Shown here: in pieces, positions 1 through 10,230 of the stretch
How positions within the stretch are numbered: position 1 is the first letter of the stretch
Layout: the number at the start of each line of letters is the position of its first letter
Assembly (NCBI RefSeq): GCF_014384985.1
Contig: NZ_JACRSX010000018.1
Span: 1-64,000, forward strand
Direction of reading: 5' to 3'
Source of the DNA: Jutongia huaianensis
Lineage (GTDB): Bacteria; Bacillota; Clostridia; Lachnospirales; Lachnospiraceae
DNA length: 64,000 nt
The notes under the pieces: model-generated
What the model was told of the DNA's origin: nothing
The model's database searches: none
The model's input: only the letters and a program-made list of their open reading frames with translations
Made by a program: the position numbers and the translations under genes

Positions 1-98
1 CATAAGACCCCTTAGAGACGATGAGGTAGATAGGGCAGAGGTGGAAGTACGGTAACGTATGCAGCTGACTGTCACTAATAGGTCGAAGGCTTATCCAA
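1..98 (+). rRNA. 23S ribosomal RNA, 3' end (partial)
   Basis: The first bases match the conserved 3' terminus of bacterial 23S rRNA, including the blocks gatgaggtagatagg and ctaataggtcga near the end. The gene starts outside the window. The exact 3' end is estimated. No 5S rRNA follows: only about 100 bases separate it from the first tRNA, too few for a 5S gene. Confidence 0.93.
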
Positions 99-197
99 AA
101 GAAACGGGAAGCTGGTTGCGGAAGCAGCGGGAAGATGTTATAATCGGTATACAGTTTTGAAGGTACTACCTTCTTTGATCAATATTTATTGATTGAT

Positions 198-271
198 GGC
201 CTAGTGGCTCAGTTGGTTAGAGCGCCGCCCTGTCACGGCGGAGGTCACGGGTTCGAGTCCCGTCTGGGTCG
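198..271 (+). tRNA. tRNA-Asp (GTC)
   Basis: Full cloverleaf: acceptor ggcctag pairs with ctgggtc, T-arm contains gttcgagtcc, and the anticodon loop ctgtcac gives GTC. First of seven tRNAs behind the 23S gene, probably processed from the rRNA transcript. CCA is not encoded. Confidence 0.97.
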
Positions 272-279
272 TTTTATAT

Positions 280-352
280 GGGATCTTAGCTCAGCTGGGA
301 GAGCATCTGCCTTACAAGCAGAGGGTCACAGGTTCGAGCCCTGTAGGTCCCA
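280..352 (+). tRNA. tRNA-Val (TAC)
   Basis: Acceptor gggatct pairs with aggtccc. The anticodon stem tctgc/gcaga encloses the loop cttacaa with anticodon TAC. It lies 8 bases after tRNA-Asp. Confidence 0.97.
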
Positions 353-381
353 TTTAAATTCTAAATAGCATTTTTAGAAAT

Positions 382-454
382 GCCGATGTGGCTCAATTGG
401 CAGAGCAGCTGATTTGTAATCAGCAGGTTATCGGTTCGAGTCCGATCATCGGCT
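382..454 (+). tRNA. tRNA-Thr (TGT)
   Basis: Acceptor gccgatg pairs with catcggc. The anticodon stem gctga/tcagc encloses tttgtaa, anticodon TGT. Discriminator base is T. Confidence 0.96.
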
Positions 455-459
455 TTTAT

Positions 460-541
460 GGATGGATTCCCGAGTGGCCAAAGGGGGCAGACTGTAAATC
501 TGTTGGCTTCGCCTTCGAAGGTTCGAATCCTTCTCCATCCA
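460..541 (+). tRNA. tRNA-Tyr (GTA)
   Basis: Acceptor ggatgga pairs with tccatcc. A long variable arm (class II) is present. The anticodon loop ctgtaaa gives GTA. The class II shape plus GTA identifies tyrosine. Confidence 0.96.
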
Positions 542-564
542 TTTAACTTCGGTTAATTAAATAA

Positions 565-638
565 CGCGGGGTGGAGCAGTCTGGAAGCTCGTCGGGCTCA
601 TAACCCGAAGGTCATAGGTTCAAATCCTGTCCCCGCTA
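565..638 (+). tRNA. initiator tRNA-fMet (CAT)
   Basis: The anticodon is CAT, and the anticodon stem has the three consecutive G-C pairs (ggg/ccc) typical of initiators. The first base C is unpaired with T72, the usual formylation determinant. The acceptor is otherwise gcgggg/ccccgc. This is the initiator rather than an elongator Met tRNA. Confidence 0.95.
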
Positions 639-659
639 CTAAGATAGTAAATATCTTTT

Positions 660-732
<73 letters not shown>

Positions 733-754
733 TTTTCGTCTATTTGACGAAGAT

Positions 755-827
755 GGGATACTAGCTCAGTTGGTAGAGCACTTGACTTTTAATCAAGTTG
801 TCGGGGGTTCGAATCCCCCGTGTCTCA
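755..827 (+). tRNA. tRNA-Lys (TTT)
   Basis: Acceptor gggatac pairs with gtgtctc through one G-T wobble. The anticodon stem cttga/tcaag encloses cttttaa, anticodon TTT. Last tRNA of the cluster. Confidence 0.97.
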
Positions 828-837
828 TTAAAATCGA

Positions 838-868
838 GTTCATAGTTATATGCTATGGGCTTTTTTTT
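838..868 (+). terminator. Rho-independent terminator of the rRNA-tRNA operon
   Basis: An 8-bp stem (gttcatag/ctatgggc with two G-T wobbles, 7-base loop) is followed by eight T residues immediately after tRNA-Lys. Confidence 0.85.
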
Positions 869-883
869 ATAAAACAAATACGG

Positions 884-930
884 CACAGTATATTTTTATT
901 GAACAAAGGTAGAAATATACTGTGTTTTTA
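884..930 (+). terminator. Second terminator hairpin before malQ
   Basis: A perfect 12-bp stem cacagtatattt/aaatatactgtg with a 17-base A/T-rich loop is followed by TTTTTA. It backs up the tRNA terminator. The symmetric A/T flanks would allow it to work on both strands. Confidence 0.6.
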
Positions 931-1069
931 TTTTGAATATTGAATTCTGTAAAAATTGATATCAATCTAAGAAATGGTATATAGAATATTTGACAAATAG
1001 CTGATAGCATAATATCAGCGGAGAATGAAACGAGGCCGCTGCAAATGGAAAAGATGGAGGAAACGTGTG

Positions 1070-2593
1070 ATGAGCATGGAGCAGAAGTCAAAACGGCTGG
1101 AGCGGGGCGCAGGAATTTTGTTGCCAATCAGCAGCCTGCCGTCGCCATATGGTATCGGATCATTGGGAAAAGAAGCCTATCATTTTGTAGATCAATTGGA
1201 AGAAGCCGGACAGAAATACTGGCAGGTACTTCCGGTTGGACCAACAAGCTTTGGAGATAGTCCTTATCAGTCATTTTCTACCTTCGCAGGAAATCCATAT
1301 TTTATAGATTTGGATCTGCTGCAGAAGGAAGGATTATTGGAAAAGGAAGAAATTCAGAAAATAGACTGGGGCGAACTGGTTTATGATGTGGATTATCAGA
1401 AAATGTATGTGAACCGGTTTGGAATTTTGAAAAAGGCATTTCTGCGGTGGCAGGAAAAGTCTTCGTCTGATTATCAGGATTTTGTTCATAAAAATCAGGA
1501 ATGGCTGGAGGATTATAGTCTCTTTATGTCCTGTAAAGACTATTTCGGAGGTGTTGAATGGCTGTCGTGGAGTGAGGACATACGTTGCCGTAAAGAGACG
1601 GCTTTGAAATATTATCGTCAGTTATTGAAAGAAAAAATGGAATTCTGGTGTTTCGTACAATATAAGTTTTTTGAGCAGTGGAATACATTAAAGAAATATG
1701 CAAATCAAAAGGGAATACAGATTATTGGAGATATCCCGATTTATGTGGCATTGGATAGTGCCGATGTGTGGGCAAATCCGGGACAGTATCAACTGGATGA
1801 GACACTTCATCCGATTGACGTGGCTGGGTGTCCGCCGGATGCATTTTCGGATTACGGACAGAAATGGGGAAATCCCATTTATGATTGGGATATTATGGAA
1901 AAGGATCATTTTACCTGGTGGAAAAAGCGTATTAAAGCAGCAGGCAGTATGTATGATGTTGTGCGAATTGATCATTTTATTGGGATTGTAAGATATTATG
2001 CTATTCCGGCAGAAGGGGTACCGGTAGATGGAGCATTTCGAAAGGGACCCGGAGAAAAGCTGATCAAAGCCATTGATGAAGCAATTGGGGATGCAAAGGT
2101 GATTGCAGAAGATCTGGGCGTGGTTGTGCCGGGTGTCAGACAGCTTTTGAAGCAAAGCGGATATCCGGGGATGAAAATTCTGGAATTTGCATTTGATGGG
2201 AAAAGAAATAATGAATATCTGCCACATAATTATGAGAGAAATTGTGTGGTGTACAGCGGAACTCATGATAATGAAACACTACTTGGATATTTTGATTCGC
2301 TGCCGGAAGAGGGGTATGAGTATCTGCTGGATTATACAGGACTTTGTATAAGTGACAAAATTTGCTCAGAATTCAAAGAAAAACTGGCAAATGCAGTGAT
2401 ACGGCTGGCTTATCAGAGTGTGGCGGATACAGTCATTCTTCAAATGCAGGATATTTTGAAAAAAGATAATGATGCGAGAATGAATCTGCCTTCAACGATT
2501 GGTCAAAACTGGCGCTGGAGACTGAAGAGGGGCGAGTTTGGCGAGAAGGAAATTAAGTTTCTGGGAAAGATGGCAGATATTTATGATCGTTAA
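1070..2593 (+). CDS. malQ: 4-alpha-glucanotransferase (amylomaltase, GH77)
   Basis: Cytoplasmic enzyme that transfers alpha-1,4-glucan segments between maltodextrins and releases glucose. The N-terminus has the GH77 motif GILLPISSLPSPYGIG. The catalytic stretches are VRIDHF (nucleophile Asp, about residue 300), AEDLG (acid/base Glu, about 345) and GTHDNE (about 398). The product is 507 aa, normal for the bacterial family. The start at 1070 is preferred over the ATG at 1025 because ggagg at 1056-1060 sits 9 bases upstream of 1070 (GTG at 1067 is an alternative) and the extra 15 N-terminal residues do not resemble the family. It lies 48 bases before glgP, so the two form a maltodextrin/glycogen breakdown operon. 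Confidence 0.95.
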   Translation: MSMEQKSKRLERGAGILLPISSLPSPYGIGSLGKEAYHFVDQLEEAGQKYWQVLPVGPTSFGDSPYQSFSTFAGNPYFIDLDLLQKEGLLEKEEIQKIDWGELVYDVDYQKMYVNRFGILKKAFLRWQEKSSSDYQDFVHKNQEWLEDYSLFMSCKDYFGGVEWLSWSEDIRCRKETALKYYRQLLKEKMEFWCFVQYKFFEQWNTLKKYANQKGIQIIGDIPIYVALDSADVWANPGQYQLDETLHPIDVAGCPPDAFSDYGQKWGNPIYDWDIMEKDHFTWWKKRIKAAGSMYDVVRIDHFIGIVRYYAIPAEGVPVDGAFRKGPGEKLIKAIDEAIGDAKVIAEDLGVVVPGVRQLLKQSGYPGMKILEFAFDGKRNNEYLPHNYERNCVVYSGTHDNETLLGYFDSLPEEGYEYLLDYTGLCISDKICSEFKEKLANAVIRLAYQSVADTVILQMQDILKKDNDARMNLPSTIGQNWRWRLKRGEFGEKEIKFLGKMADIYDR

Positions 2594-2641
2594 TATAACA
2601 AAATTTAAAAATATAAAATTGAAATCGTCAGGAGGAGAAAA

Positions 2642-4903
2642 ATGCTTGAGAAATTTGTAAAGGATCACTATCAGAAAAGTTTAAAGGATTGCAGCAATGA
2701 GGAAATTTATATTGCTTTGCTGGAGCTGGTAAAGGAGCAGGCAAAACAGAAGGAAAGCCATGCCGGAAAAAAGAAGGTTTATTATATTTCCGCAGAGTTT
2801 CTTATTGGAAAACTATTGTCCAATAATCTGATCAATCTGGGTCTTTTTGATACGGTGAAAAAGGAATTGGAGAAGAATGGAAAAAGTATTTATGAGATTG
2901 AGGAGATTGAGCCGGAGCCATCGCTGGGAAATGGTGGATTGGGACGTCTGGCAGCGTGTTTCCTGGATTCTATTGCGACTCTTGGGATTCCGGGAGACGG
3001 CATTGGTATCAACTATCACCTGGGACTTTTTAAGCAGGTATTTGAGCAGAATCTGCAGAAGGAATATCCTAATCCATGGATTGAGAAAAATAGCTGGCTG
3101 ACAAAGAGGGACAAAAGCTATACCGTGGAGTTCCGTGATCATATTGTAAAAGCTTCTCTGTACGATATTGCGGTCACCGGTTATGAGAACAGGACAAATC
3201 AGCTTCATTTGTTTGATATTGACAGTGTGGAGGAGAAGATTACAAAAGATGGCATTTCCTTTGATAAGGAGGATATAGAACATAATCTGACTCTTTTCCT
3301 GTATCCGGATGACAGTGATGAGAAGGGACAGCTTCTGCGAATTTATCAGCAGTATTTTATGGTGTCAGCCGGGGCACAGCTCATTCTGGAGGAATGTGAG
3401 GCAAGGGGATGTAATCTTCATGATCTGCCGGATTATGCGGCAATCCAGATCAACGATACCCATCCGACAATGGTGATCCCGGAGCTAATCCGTCTGCTTC
3501 TCATCCGTGGCATCTGTATTGAAGAAGCTATGGAAATTGTGGCTAAAACATGTGCTTATACAAATCACACAATTCTTGCGGAAGCACTGGAAAAATGGCC
3601 GATTGCGTATCTTCAGAAGGTTGTGCCACAGCTTCTTCCGATCATTCATATTTTGGATAATGAGGCAAAGAAAAAATATCCGGATGAGGCAGTTGCAATT
3701 ATTGATAAAGAGGACAGAGTACATATGGCGCATATTGATATGCACTATGGATATAGTATAAATGGTGTGGCATATCTTCATACGGAGATTTTGAAAAACA
3801 GTGAGCTGAAACCATTTTATGAAATTTATCCGGAGAAGTTTAATAATAAAACAAACGGTATTACCTTCCGCCGCTGGCTGCTTCATTGCAATGAGGAGCT
3901 GACTTCCTGGATCGAGGAGCTGATTGGCAATGGATTTAAAAAGGATGCCACAGAACTGGAAAAATTACTGCAATATCAGGGAGATCAGAAGGTGCTGGAG
4001 AGTCTGTTGCGGGTAAAGGCTGAGAAGAAAAAACAGTTGAAGGAATATCTCTTGCGGACACAGGGAGTTGAGATTGATGAAAATTCGATTTACGATATTC
4101 AGGTAAAACGTCTTCACGAGTACAAGAGACAGCAGCTCAATGCACTTTATATCATTCACAAGTATCTGGAAATTAAGAGTGGCATTATTCCGGAAAAGCC
4201 GGTTACAGTTATCTTTGGCGCAAAGGCAGCACCGGCGTATGTGATCGCAAAGGATATTATTCATCTGATCCTTTGTCTGCAGGAGCTGATCAATAAGGAT
4301 GAGCAGGTAAATCCATATCTTCGTGTGGTAATGGTAGAGAATTATAATGTCAGCAAGGCAGCACAGCTTATTCCGGCGTGTGATATTTCAGAGCAGATTT
4401 CTCTGGCTTCCAAGGAGGCAAGCGGTACCGGTAATATGAAGTTTATGCTTAACGGTGCGCTGACACTGGGAACTATGGATGGAGCAAACGTGGAAATTGC
4501 AGATCTGGTAGGAAAAGATAATATTTATATCTTTGGTGAGGATAGCAAGACAGTTATTGACCGGTATGCGCAGGGCAGCTATGTGTCCCGAGATTATTAT
4601 GAAAAGGATACAGCTTTGAAGGAAGCGGTGGACTTTATTGTTGGCAGGGAAATGATGGCGGTAGGAGATGAAGAACACCTGACACGCCTGTATAATGAGC
4701 TCTTGAATAAGGACTGGTTTATGACGTTTCCTGATTTTAAGGACTATATTGCAACAAGAGAAAAGGCATATCATGATTATAATGATCGTATGGAGTGGGC
4801 AGAAAAGATGTTGGTAAATATTGCGAAAGCAGGATTTTTCTCATCAGACCGGACTATTGAGCAGTACGATCAGGAAATCTGGAGGACAGGAACGAGTAAA
4901 TAA
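2642..4903 (+). CDS. glgP: Glycogen/maltodextrin phosphorylase (GT35)
   Basis: PLP-dependent enzyme that releases glucose-1-phosphate from the non-reducing ends of maltodextrin or glycogen. The PLP-lysine motif [15 protein letters not shown] is near residue 600, and [17 protein letters not shown] is in the N-terminal domain. The 753-aa length is typical of the shorter bacterial phosphorylases. An aggagg site precedes the ATG. It works with malQ just upstream and with the maltodextrin importer at 16309-19898: import, disproportionation, then phosphorolysis. Confidence 0.95.
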   Translation: MLEKFVKDHYQKSLKDCSNEEIYIALLELVKEQAKQKESHAGKKKVYYISAEFLIGKLLSNNLINLGLFDTVKKELEKNGKSIYEIEEIEPEPSLGNGGLGRLAACFLDSIATLGIPGDGIGINYHLGLFKQVFEQNLQKEYPNPWIEKNSWLTKRDKSYTVEFRDHIVKASLYDIAVTGYENRTNQLHLFDIDSVEEKITKDGISFDKEDIEHNLTLFLYPDDSDEKGQLLRIYQQYFMVSAGAQLILEECEARGCNLHDLPDYAAIQINDTHPTMVIPELIRLLLIRGICIEEAMEIVAKTCAYTNHTILAEALEKWPIAYLQKVVPQLLPIIHILDNEAKKKYPDEAVAIIDKEDRVHMAHIDMHYGYSINGVAYLHTEILKNSELKPFYEIYPEKFNNKTNGITFRRWLLHCNEELTSWIEELIGNGFKKDATELEKLLQYQGDQKVLESLLRVKAEKKKQLKEYLLRTQGVEIDENSIYDIQVKRLHEYKRQQLNALYIIHKYLEIKSGIIPEKPVTVIFGAKAAPAYVIAKDIIHLILCLQELINKDEQVNPYLRVVMVENYNVSKAAQLIPACDISEQISLASKEASGTGNMKFMLNGALTLGTMDGANVEIADLVGKDNIYIFGEDSKTVIDRYAQGSYVSRDYYEKDTALKEAVDFIVGREMMAVGDEEHLTRLYNELLNKDWFMTFPDFKDYIATREKAYHDYNDRMEWAEKMLVNIAKAGFFSSDRTIEQYDQEIWRTGTSK

Positions 4904-4952
4904 AAAGCTAATTTTTTGTCTAAAAAATATTGTAAAATAAAGAAACAATTAC

Positions 4953-4984
4953 ACTCTCTTTCGGTAGGAATACCGGAAGGGAGT
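4953..4984 (+). terminator. Terminator-like hairpin after glgP
   Basis: A 14-bp stem (actctctttcggta / taccggaagggagt, three G-T wobbles) with loop ggaa is followed by tatttgg, a weak T tract. It lies in the 319-base gap between glgP and the response regulator. Apart from the possible promoter at 5085-5113 I see nothing else in that gap. Confidence 0.55.
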
Positions 4985-5084
4985 TATTTGGCATATTGAA
5001 AAAGATGAGTTTTTTGAAGAATTTACAGGATTTTCGGAAGCAGTATTTAGAAGGTGAAATTGTCATGAAAATTTAGAGAAAAAT

Positions 5085-5113
5085 TTGGGTTTCCAAGGCA
5101 GATGTGGTAAACT
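5085..5113 (+). promoter_or_regulatory. Possible sigma-A promoter for the two-component pair
   Basis: TTGGGT at 5085-5090, a 17-base spacer, then TAAACT at 5108-5113. Spacing is ideal but both boxes deviate from consensus. Confidence 0.3.
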
Positions 5114-5222
5114 AAATCTAAAAAAGAATGCTAAAAATCAGTAATTATGATTTTGTGTGGATTTGCGGAAATAAAAGATGTCAAATAATGCAAAAAGATA
5201 TCTTATAGAAATGAGGTCGGAT

Positions 5223-6734
5223 ATGATTCAGATATTAATCGTGGATGATGAGAAAATAGAGAGAAACGGTATTAAATTTTTGTTGAAGCAGCTTCATATG
5301 GAGGCGGAAATCCGGGAGGCGGTCAATGGCGTAAAGGCATTGGAGGCTCTGGAGGAAAAGCCGGTGGATATTTTGCTGACGGATATTAAAATGCCTTTTA
5401 TGGATGGACTTGAGCTGGCAGAAAATGTCATGAAAAAATATCCTCAGACAAAAATGGTGATCTTTAGTGGATATGGAGAGTTTGAATATGCCAGAAAGGC
5501 AATGAAATCGGGGGTGGACAGCTATATTTTAAAGCCTGTGGATCCGGAGGAATTCCGCAATACTATGGAGAAGGTGCTGCAGGAGATTGAGGGAGAACGT
5601 CTGGAGGACGAGCGCAAGGAAAAGAACCGTAATTTTGTCCGGGAGCATGTATTATTGTCCCTGTTGAATGGTGCCGCACCACAGGATCTGGCGGCAAGCT
5701 TAGGGGGGGCAGACAGTCTGGAGTATGTACAGGACTTTCATAATATGATGCTGCTGGAATTTGACAGGGAATTTTTTGGAAGAACCGGTCTGGATTTTCT
5801 GGAAAATCTCCGGGAAGAAATGAAGGAGCCGTTTTTGTACTTGAATATGAACCCACAGCAGGGAATCATTCTGTTGGAACGGGAGATTGATGTGGAATCC
5901 AGAAAGGAAATGGCGCAAAAGCTTCTGGATGCCATAGAGGAGAAATATGCGGAGAAGTGCTATATTGCGGTCAGCCGTGAGTTTGTGAGGCCGGTGAAGC
6001 TGGCAGAGGAAATGGAACGGCTGGAGCTTCTGATGGAAAATAAATTTTATGTACCGGAGGATCGTGTGTTTAGTGAAGAGCAGCAGACAGAGGCAAATCT
6101 TTCCCAGATTGATGACGATACTCTGATGAAGCAGATTCGGCAGGATATCAAAATGAAGGATATGGCAGGGCTGCGTCGTCATTTTGAAGGGCTGTGCGAG
6201 AAGTATCAGAGCAAAAAGAATTTTTCACAAATGTATGTAAAATTTATTTTTTCAAATTTATTGAAGGATGTATACGAAATACTGCCCAAGGAAAAGTCCG
6301 GTGGTCTGAATCAGGATATTGACCGGTTATACCGGACTAATGATTTCCAGGAGGTGACGGAAATCATTAATGAAGGTATTAAACTTTTAGAACAGAGTTT
6401 TGCAATCAATCCACAGATGGAGCATCGGGAGATTGAGACAGTGAAGCAGTATATTTATGCTCATTATGGTGAGGAACTGAGTGTGGATATGCTGGCAGAT
6501 CAGGTTTTTCTGGCTCCAAGTTATCTCAGTCATATTTTTAAGAAGGAGACAGGACAGAATCTCAGCAAATTTATTAAGGCACTTCGCATGGAGAAGGCAA
6601 AGGAAATGCTGGAGGAGACTCATAATAAAATTGTAAATATCAGTTATGCTGTGGGCTATCCGAATGTATCATATTTTTGTCAGAGCTTTCGGGAATATTA
6701 CGGTGTGAGTCCACAGAAGTATCGGAATCAGTAA
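5223..6734 (+). CDS. AraC-type (YesN-like) response regulator
   Basis: The receiver domain (about residues 1-120) has acidic residues D8/D9, phospho-acceptor D54 in LLTDIKMP and the conserved Lys in YILKP near 104. A long middle linker follows. The C-terminal AraC/XylS double HTH covers the last ~100 residues (YLSHIFKKETGQNLSKF, then VGYPNVSYFCQSFREYYG). The start at 5223 is preferred over 5178 because gagg at 5213-5216 is 6 bases upstream and the protein then begins MIQILIVDDE as in the family. It is followed 35 bases later by its kinase. Such pairs usually sense sugars or their binding proteins in Firmicutes, so control of the nearby maltodextrin genes is a reasonable inference. Confidence 0.92.
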   Translation: MIQILIVDDEKIERNGIKFLLKQLHMEAEIREAVNGVKALEALEEKPVDILLTDIKMPFMDGLELAENVMKKYPQTKMVIFSGYGEFEYARKAMKSGVDSYILKPVDPEEFRNTMEKVLQEIEGERLEDERKEKNRNFVREHVLLSLLNGAAPQDLAASLGGADSLEYVQDFHNMMLLEFDREFFGRTGLDFLENLREEMKEPFLYLNMNPQQGIILLEREIDVESRKEMAQKLLDAIEEKYAEKCYIAVSREFVRPVKLAEEMERLELLMENKFYVPEDRVFSEEQQTEANLSQIDDDTLMKQIRQDIKMKDMAGLRRHFEGLCEKYQSKKNFSQMYVKFIFSNLLKDVYEILPKEKSGGLNQDIDRLYRTNDFQEVTEIINEGIKLLEQSFAINPQMEHREIETVKQYIYAHYGEELSVDMLADQVFLAPSYLSHIFKKETGQNLSKFIKALRMEKAKEMLEETHNKIVNISYAVGYPNVSYFCQSFREYYGVSPQKYRNQ

Positions 6735-6769
6735 ATAGGAGAATGCAGGAAATGGTGGAACAGTAAATA

Positions 6770-8560
6770 ATGAAAAATAAGATTAAAAACTGGTTTGGAA
6801 ATGCAAAAATACAAAAGAAAATAATGATCATATACATCTGCATTGGCACGGTGCCGATCCTGCTTTTGGGACTCTTTGCGCTGTCACAGGAGAGGAAAAC
6901 CCTGATGGAGAGGGAGCGTAGAAATATTGAGGATTCTCTGTCACAGGGAGCATCTCAGTTGAAGTCTAAAATATTGGTCTACAATAATCTGTCGGATTAT
7001 ATTGCATTTAACCATCCAATCTCGGATGTACTGATCGGTGATTATGATGATATTTTTTCTATGTATGAGCAGTATACGGCGACGGTAGATCCGGTACTTT
7101 CGTCTTTAAAATACTTCAATCCAAATATCAACCAGATCACCATATATCTGGATAAGGATATTGTAAAGCATGATACAACGGTGGATGCACTTCATACCAT
7201 AGAGGGTGAAAAATGGTACAGGGAATATAAGGATTCCTTAAGTCAGAAGGTAAAATGGATCATTGACGGAAAAGAAAAAACATCTTTTTCAGCAAGGACC
7301 ATGCCCATTATGGAGCAGAATAAACAAAAGGGAATTTTATATCTGGATGTGAATTATGATACGTTATTTTCCGGGTTTGATGACATTTCCAGAGACGGTT
7401 ATGGACTATATGTCATAGACAAAGCAGGAAATGTATTGTTTGAGAAGGACACCTTTGATCAAAAAGCCGGCAATAAGACCGGCGCAAAGAAGGATGGAAA
7501 AGATCAAAGTACCCAGAATGGGACAGAAGGAAAAAGCAGATTATCCTTAAAAAAATTAAAAGAGAAAATGGCGGATCAGGAAAAGGGAAAAAGGAGCAAT
7601 TATCTGATCGTGTCTGCAGATGCAGGGGTAGATGACTGGCAGGTGATCGCATATCAGCCGCAGAAAATGATGGCGAGAGAGGTGCAGACGCTTGTTGTGC
7701 TGATTCTTGGAATTATTGCCATTTGCATTGTGACGTCGGTTGTTGCTTCAAAAGCATTTTCAAGGTTTGTGGTGCGGGATATTAAACGGCTCCGGGATAA
7801 TATGCAGGCGGTAGAGGAAGGTAATATGGAGCTTATGGTTACCAGTGATGCGAAGGATGAGGTGGGAAGTCTGATCCGTGGATTTGGAAGCATGCTGGGG
7901 GAGATCAACCGATTGATCCATGAAGTATATGAAAGCAAGCTGACCCAGAGAAAGTCAGAAATGACGGCACTTCAGGCACAGATCAACCCACACTTTCTTT
8001 ATAATTCCCTTTCATTGATCAACTGGAAGGCGCTGGAGGCAGGGCAGCAGGACATTAGCAAGATCACACTGGCATTATCCTCTTTTTACCGGACTTCTTT
8101 GAATCGGGGCAAAAATGTGCTGACCATTGAGAAGGAAATTGAAAATATGAAGTCCTATCTGGAGATTCAGTTATGTATGCACGATAATGACTTTGATGTG
8201 ATCATGGATATTGATGAGGAAATCCTGCAATATCAGACATTAAATCTGCTGTTGCAGCCTTTGGTGGAAAATGCCATTGATCATGGAATTGACCTGAAGG
8301 AGGATGGCAGAGGATATATTAAAATAATAGGACGTAAAGATGACAGCAATATTTATCTGACGGTGGAGGATAATGGTGTGGGAATCGAACCGGAGCTTTT
8401 GTCATCTATATTGGAATTTAAGACAAAGGGGTATGGTGTCCGGAATGTAAATCAGAGAATCCAGCTTTATTATGGGGAGGAATATTGTCTGAAAATTGAG
8501 AGTGAGGCAGGAAAGGGAACAAGGTGCACCATAAATATTCCACAGGTGCTCAAGAAGTAG
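6770..8560 (+). CDS. YesM-type sensor histidine kinase
   Basis: Membrane kinase of the LytS/YesM class (His_kinase PF06580). The N-terminal membrane helix is at about residues 19-37 (IMIIYICIGTVPILLLGLFAL). A large extracellular sensing region follows, then a second helix near 305-325, a HAMP linker and the QINPHFLYNSL motif with phospho-acceptor His408. The C-terminal ATPase has PLVENAIDHG and DNGVGI. The extracellular loop contains a low-complexity Lys/Gly-rich stretch near residues 230-275. Partner of the response regulator just upstream. Confidence 0.92.
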   Translation: MKNKIKNWFGNAKIQKKIMIIYICIGTVPILLLGLFALSQERKTLMERERRNIEDSLSQGASQLKSKILVYNNLSDYIAFNHPISDVLIGDYDDIFSMYEQYTATVDPVLSSLKYFNPNINQITIYLDKDIVKHDTTVDALHTIEGEKWYREYKDSLSQKVKWIIDGKEKTSFSARTMPIMEQNKQKGILYLDVNYDTLFSGFDDISRDGYGLYVIDKAGNVLFEKDTFDQKAGNKTGAKKDGKDQSTQNGTEGKSRLSLKKLKEKMADQEKGKRSNYLIVSADAGVDDWQVIAYQPQKMMAREVQTLVVLILGIIAICIVTSVVASKAFSRFVVRDIKRLRDNMQAVEEGNMELMVTSDAKDEVGSLIRGFGSMLGEINRLIHEVYESKLTQRKSEMTALQAQINPHFLYNSLSLINWKALEAGQQDISKITLALSSFYRTSLNRGKNVLTIEKEIENMKSYLEIQLCMHDNDFDVIMDIDEEILQYQTLNLLLQPLVENAIDHGIDLKEDGRGYIKIIGRKDDSNIYLTVEDNGVGIEPELLSSILEFKTKGYGVRNVNQRIQLYYGEEYCLKIESEAGKGTRCTINIPQVLKK

Positions 8561-8580
8561 AAGAGATCGAAAAATAGTAG

Positions 8581-8609
8581 TTGCGGATTTTACCATTTCA
8601 TCCTATAAT
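8581..8609 (+). promoter_or_regulatory. Possible promoter for the AAA+ gene
   Basis: TTGCGG at 8581-8586, a 17-base spacer, and a perfect TATAAT at 8604-8609, about 120 bases before the start codon. Confidence 0.4.
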
Positions 8610-8729
8610 TTCATAGGGTTCATTAAGTAAAAAGTGGTGAAATAGTTAGAGTACAAATTTTAAGTGCATTATTGAAGTGGGAAGTTGTGCGAAAATAATA
8701 CAGAATAAACAGAAATGTGAGGTTACAAG

Positions 8730-10211
8730 ATGCCAGTTTTTGATTTTAATCAGGAGAAGAAGGATGCAGTCAAAGCAGAGAAGACATACGAATTAGTTTA
8801 TTCGAATGAAAGAGTGCCGGATGTGTCACATCCGGTCATACTGTTGAAGGATGAGGAAAAGAAGCTTATGCATCATTCCTCCGGTATGTTTACAGCACCC
8901 ACAAAGGGGACGGCATTTACATGTGATGAGGAAAAGACGTCTCATGATATTTTACAGATCGATGCACGTTTTGAGAAGCTGGTAAAGTGGCTTGGAGAAA
9001 ACCATATTATGGTTAAGCTGTCCGGTGCCAGTACAGATCAGGGATACGCAGTTTATAAGATCTTTGAGACCGGTGTGGCTATGAGAGGTACGAAGCTTTC
9101 CGGAGAAAATGGATTTTTGCAGTTTATGATCGAGCGGTTGCTGCAGAGTGATGCACCTTCGAAGGAAGTCGTTGATTTTGATGAGATTGAAGACTCCGAT
9201 GATATGAAGCTTACCAGTATTCAGAGTATTACGGATTATCTGATGTGTGCGGGAAGTACACTTCCGGACAATATCCGTCTCTGGGCGAGACGTAATCTTG
9301 CGGTAGCGAAATCTACAGAGGTGACGCCGGAGGAGCGCCGTCATGCACAGCGTGCGCTCTCTATTATGTTAAATATTCAGTGGAAAAATACAGATTTCCA
9401 GCCGATCGATCCGGTGGAGGCCAGAAAAATTCTGGACGAGGAGTTATATGGACTGGACAATGTAAAGCAGCGTATTATTGAGACGATCATTCAGATCAAT
9501 CGTACCCATACCCTGCCGGCATATGGTATTCTTTTGATCGGACCGGCAGGTACCGGAAAGTCACAGATTGCCTATGCTGTTGCAAAGATTTTGAAAATGT
9601 CGTGGACAACGCTGGAAATGAGTTCTATCAATGATCCGGAGCAGCTTACCGGAAGCTCCCGGATTTATGCTAATGCAAAACCCGGTCTGATCATGGAGGC
9701 GTTTGCCAATGCAGAGAGCTCTAATCTGCTGTTCATTATCAACGAGCTGGACAAGGCTTCTGCCGGAAAGGGAAATGGAAATCCGGCGGATGTATTGCTG
9801 ACACTTTTGGATAATCTTGGATTTACCGATAATTATGTAGAATGTAATATTCCGACTACCGGGGTTTATCCGATTGCTACGGCGAATGACAAGGCGGCCA
9901 TCAGTGCACCACTTATGTCTCGTTTTGCTGTGATCGAGCTGCCGGACTACAGCCTGGAAGAAAAGAGAGTGATCTTTACCAAATTTGCGATGCCAAAGGT
10001 ATTAAAGAGAATTGGTCTGCGAAGCGAGGAGATTGTGATTACAGAGGAAGCACTGGATGCGATCATGGATATTTTTAAGGATACATCAGGAATTCGTGAT
10101 ATCGAGCAGGCAGCAGAACATATTGCCGCAAATGCGCTGTACCGCATCGAGGCGGAGAAGATGGTATGCGTTACTTATACAGCGGAGATGATCCGGGAGT
10201 TGTTAAAATAA
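8730..10211 (+). CDS. Lon-like AAA+ ATPase lacking a protease domain
   Basis: The N-terminal ~220 residues are not recognised. An AAA+ module of Lon type follows, beginning LDEELYGLDNVKQRI. Walker A is GPAGTGKS (271-278, Lys277). In the Walker B position I read FIINELDKA, where Asn338 replaces the usual Asp before Glu339. The C-terminal lid is present (SGIRDIEQAAEHIA). The chain stops at 493 aa, where Lon would continue into its Ser/Lys protease. It therefore looks like a remodelling or regulatory ATPase; the substrate is unknown. Strong bidirectional terminator behind it. Confidence 0.8.
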   Translation: MPVFDFNQEKKDAVKAEKTYELVYSNERVPDVSHPVILLKDEEKKLMHHSSGMFTAPTKGTAFTCDEEKTSHDILQIDARFEKLVKWLGENHIMVKLSGASTDQGYAVYKIFETGVAMRGTKLSGENGFLQFMIERLLQSDAPSKEVVDFDEIEDSDDMKLTSIQSITDYLMCAGSTLPDNIRLWARRNLAVAKSTEVTPEERRHAQRALSIMLNIQWKNTDFQPIDPVEARKILDEELYGLDNVKQRIIETIIQINRTHTLPAYGILLIGPAGTGKSQIAYAVAKILKMSWTTLEMSSINDPEQLTGSSRIYANAKPGLIMEAFANAESSNLLFIINELDKASAGKGNGNPADVLLTLLDNLGFTDNYVECNIPTTGVYPIATANDKAAISAPLMSRFAVIELPDYSLEEKRVIFTKFAMPKVLKRIGLRSEEIVITEEALDAIMDIFKDTSGIRDIEQAAEHIAANALYRIEAEKMVCVTYTAEMIRELLK

Positions 10212-10230
10212 ATAAGCTGCTTTGAACTAA

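Noticed and set aside
867..1127. Minus-strand frame of 86 codons
   Set aside because: Overlaps the terminator hairpin and the malQ start, hydrophobic low-complexity product, no ribosome site.
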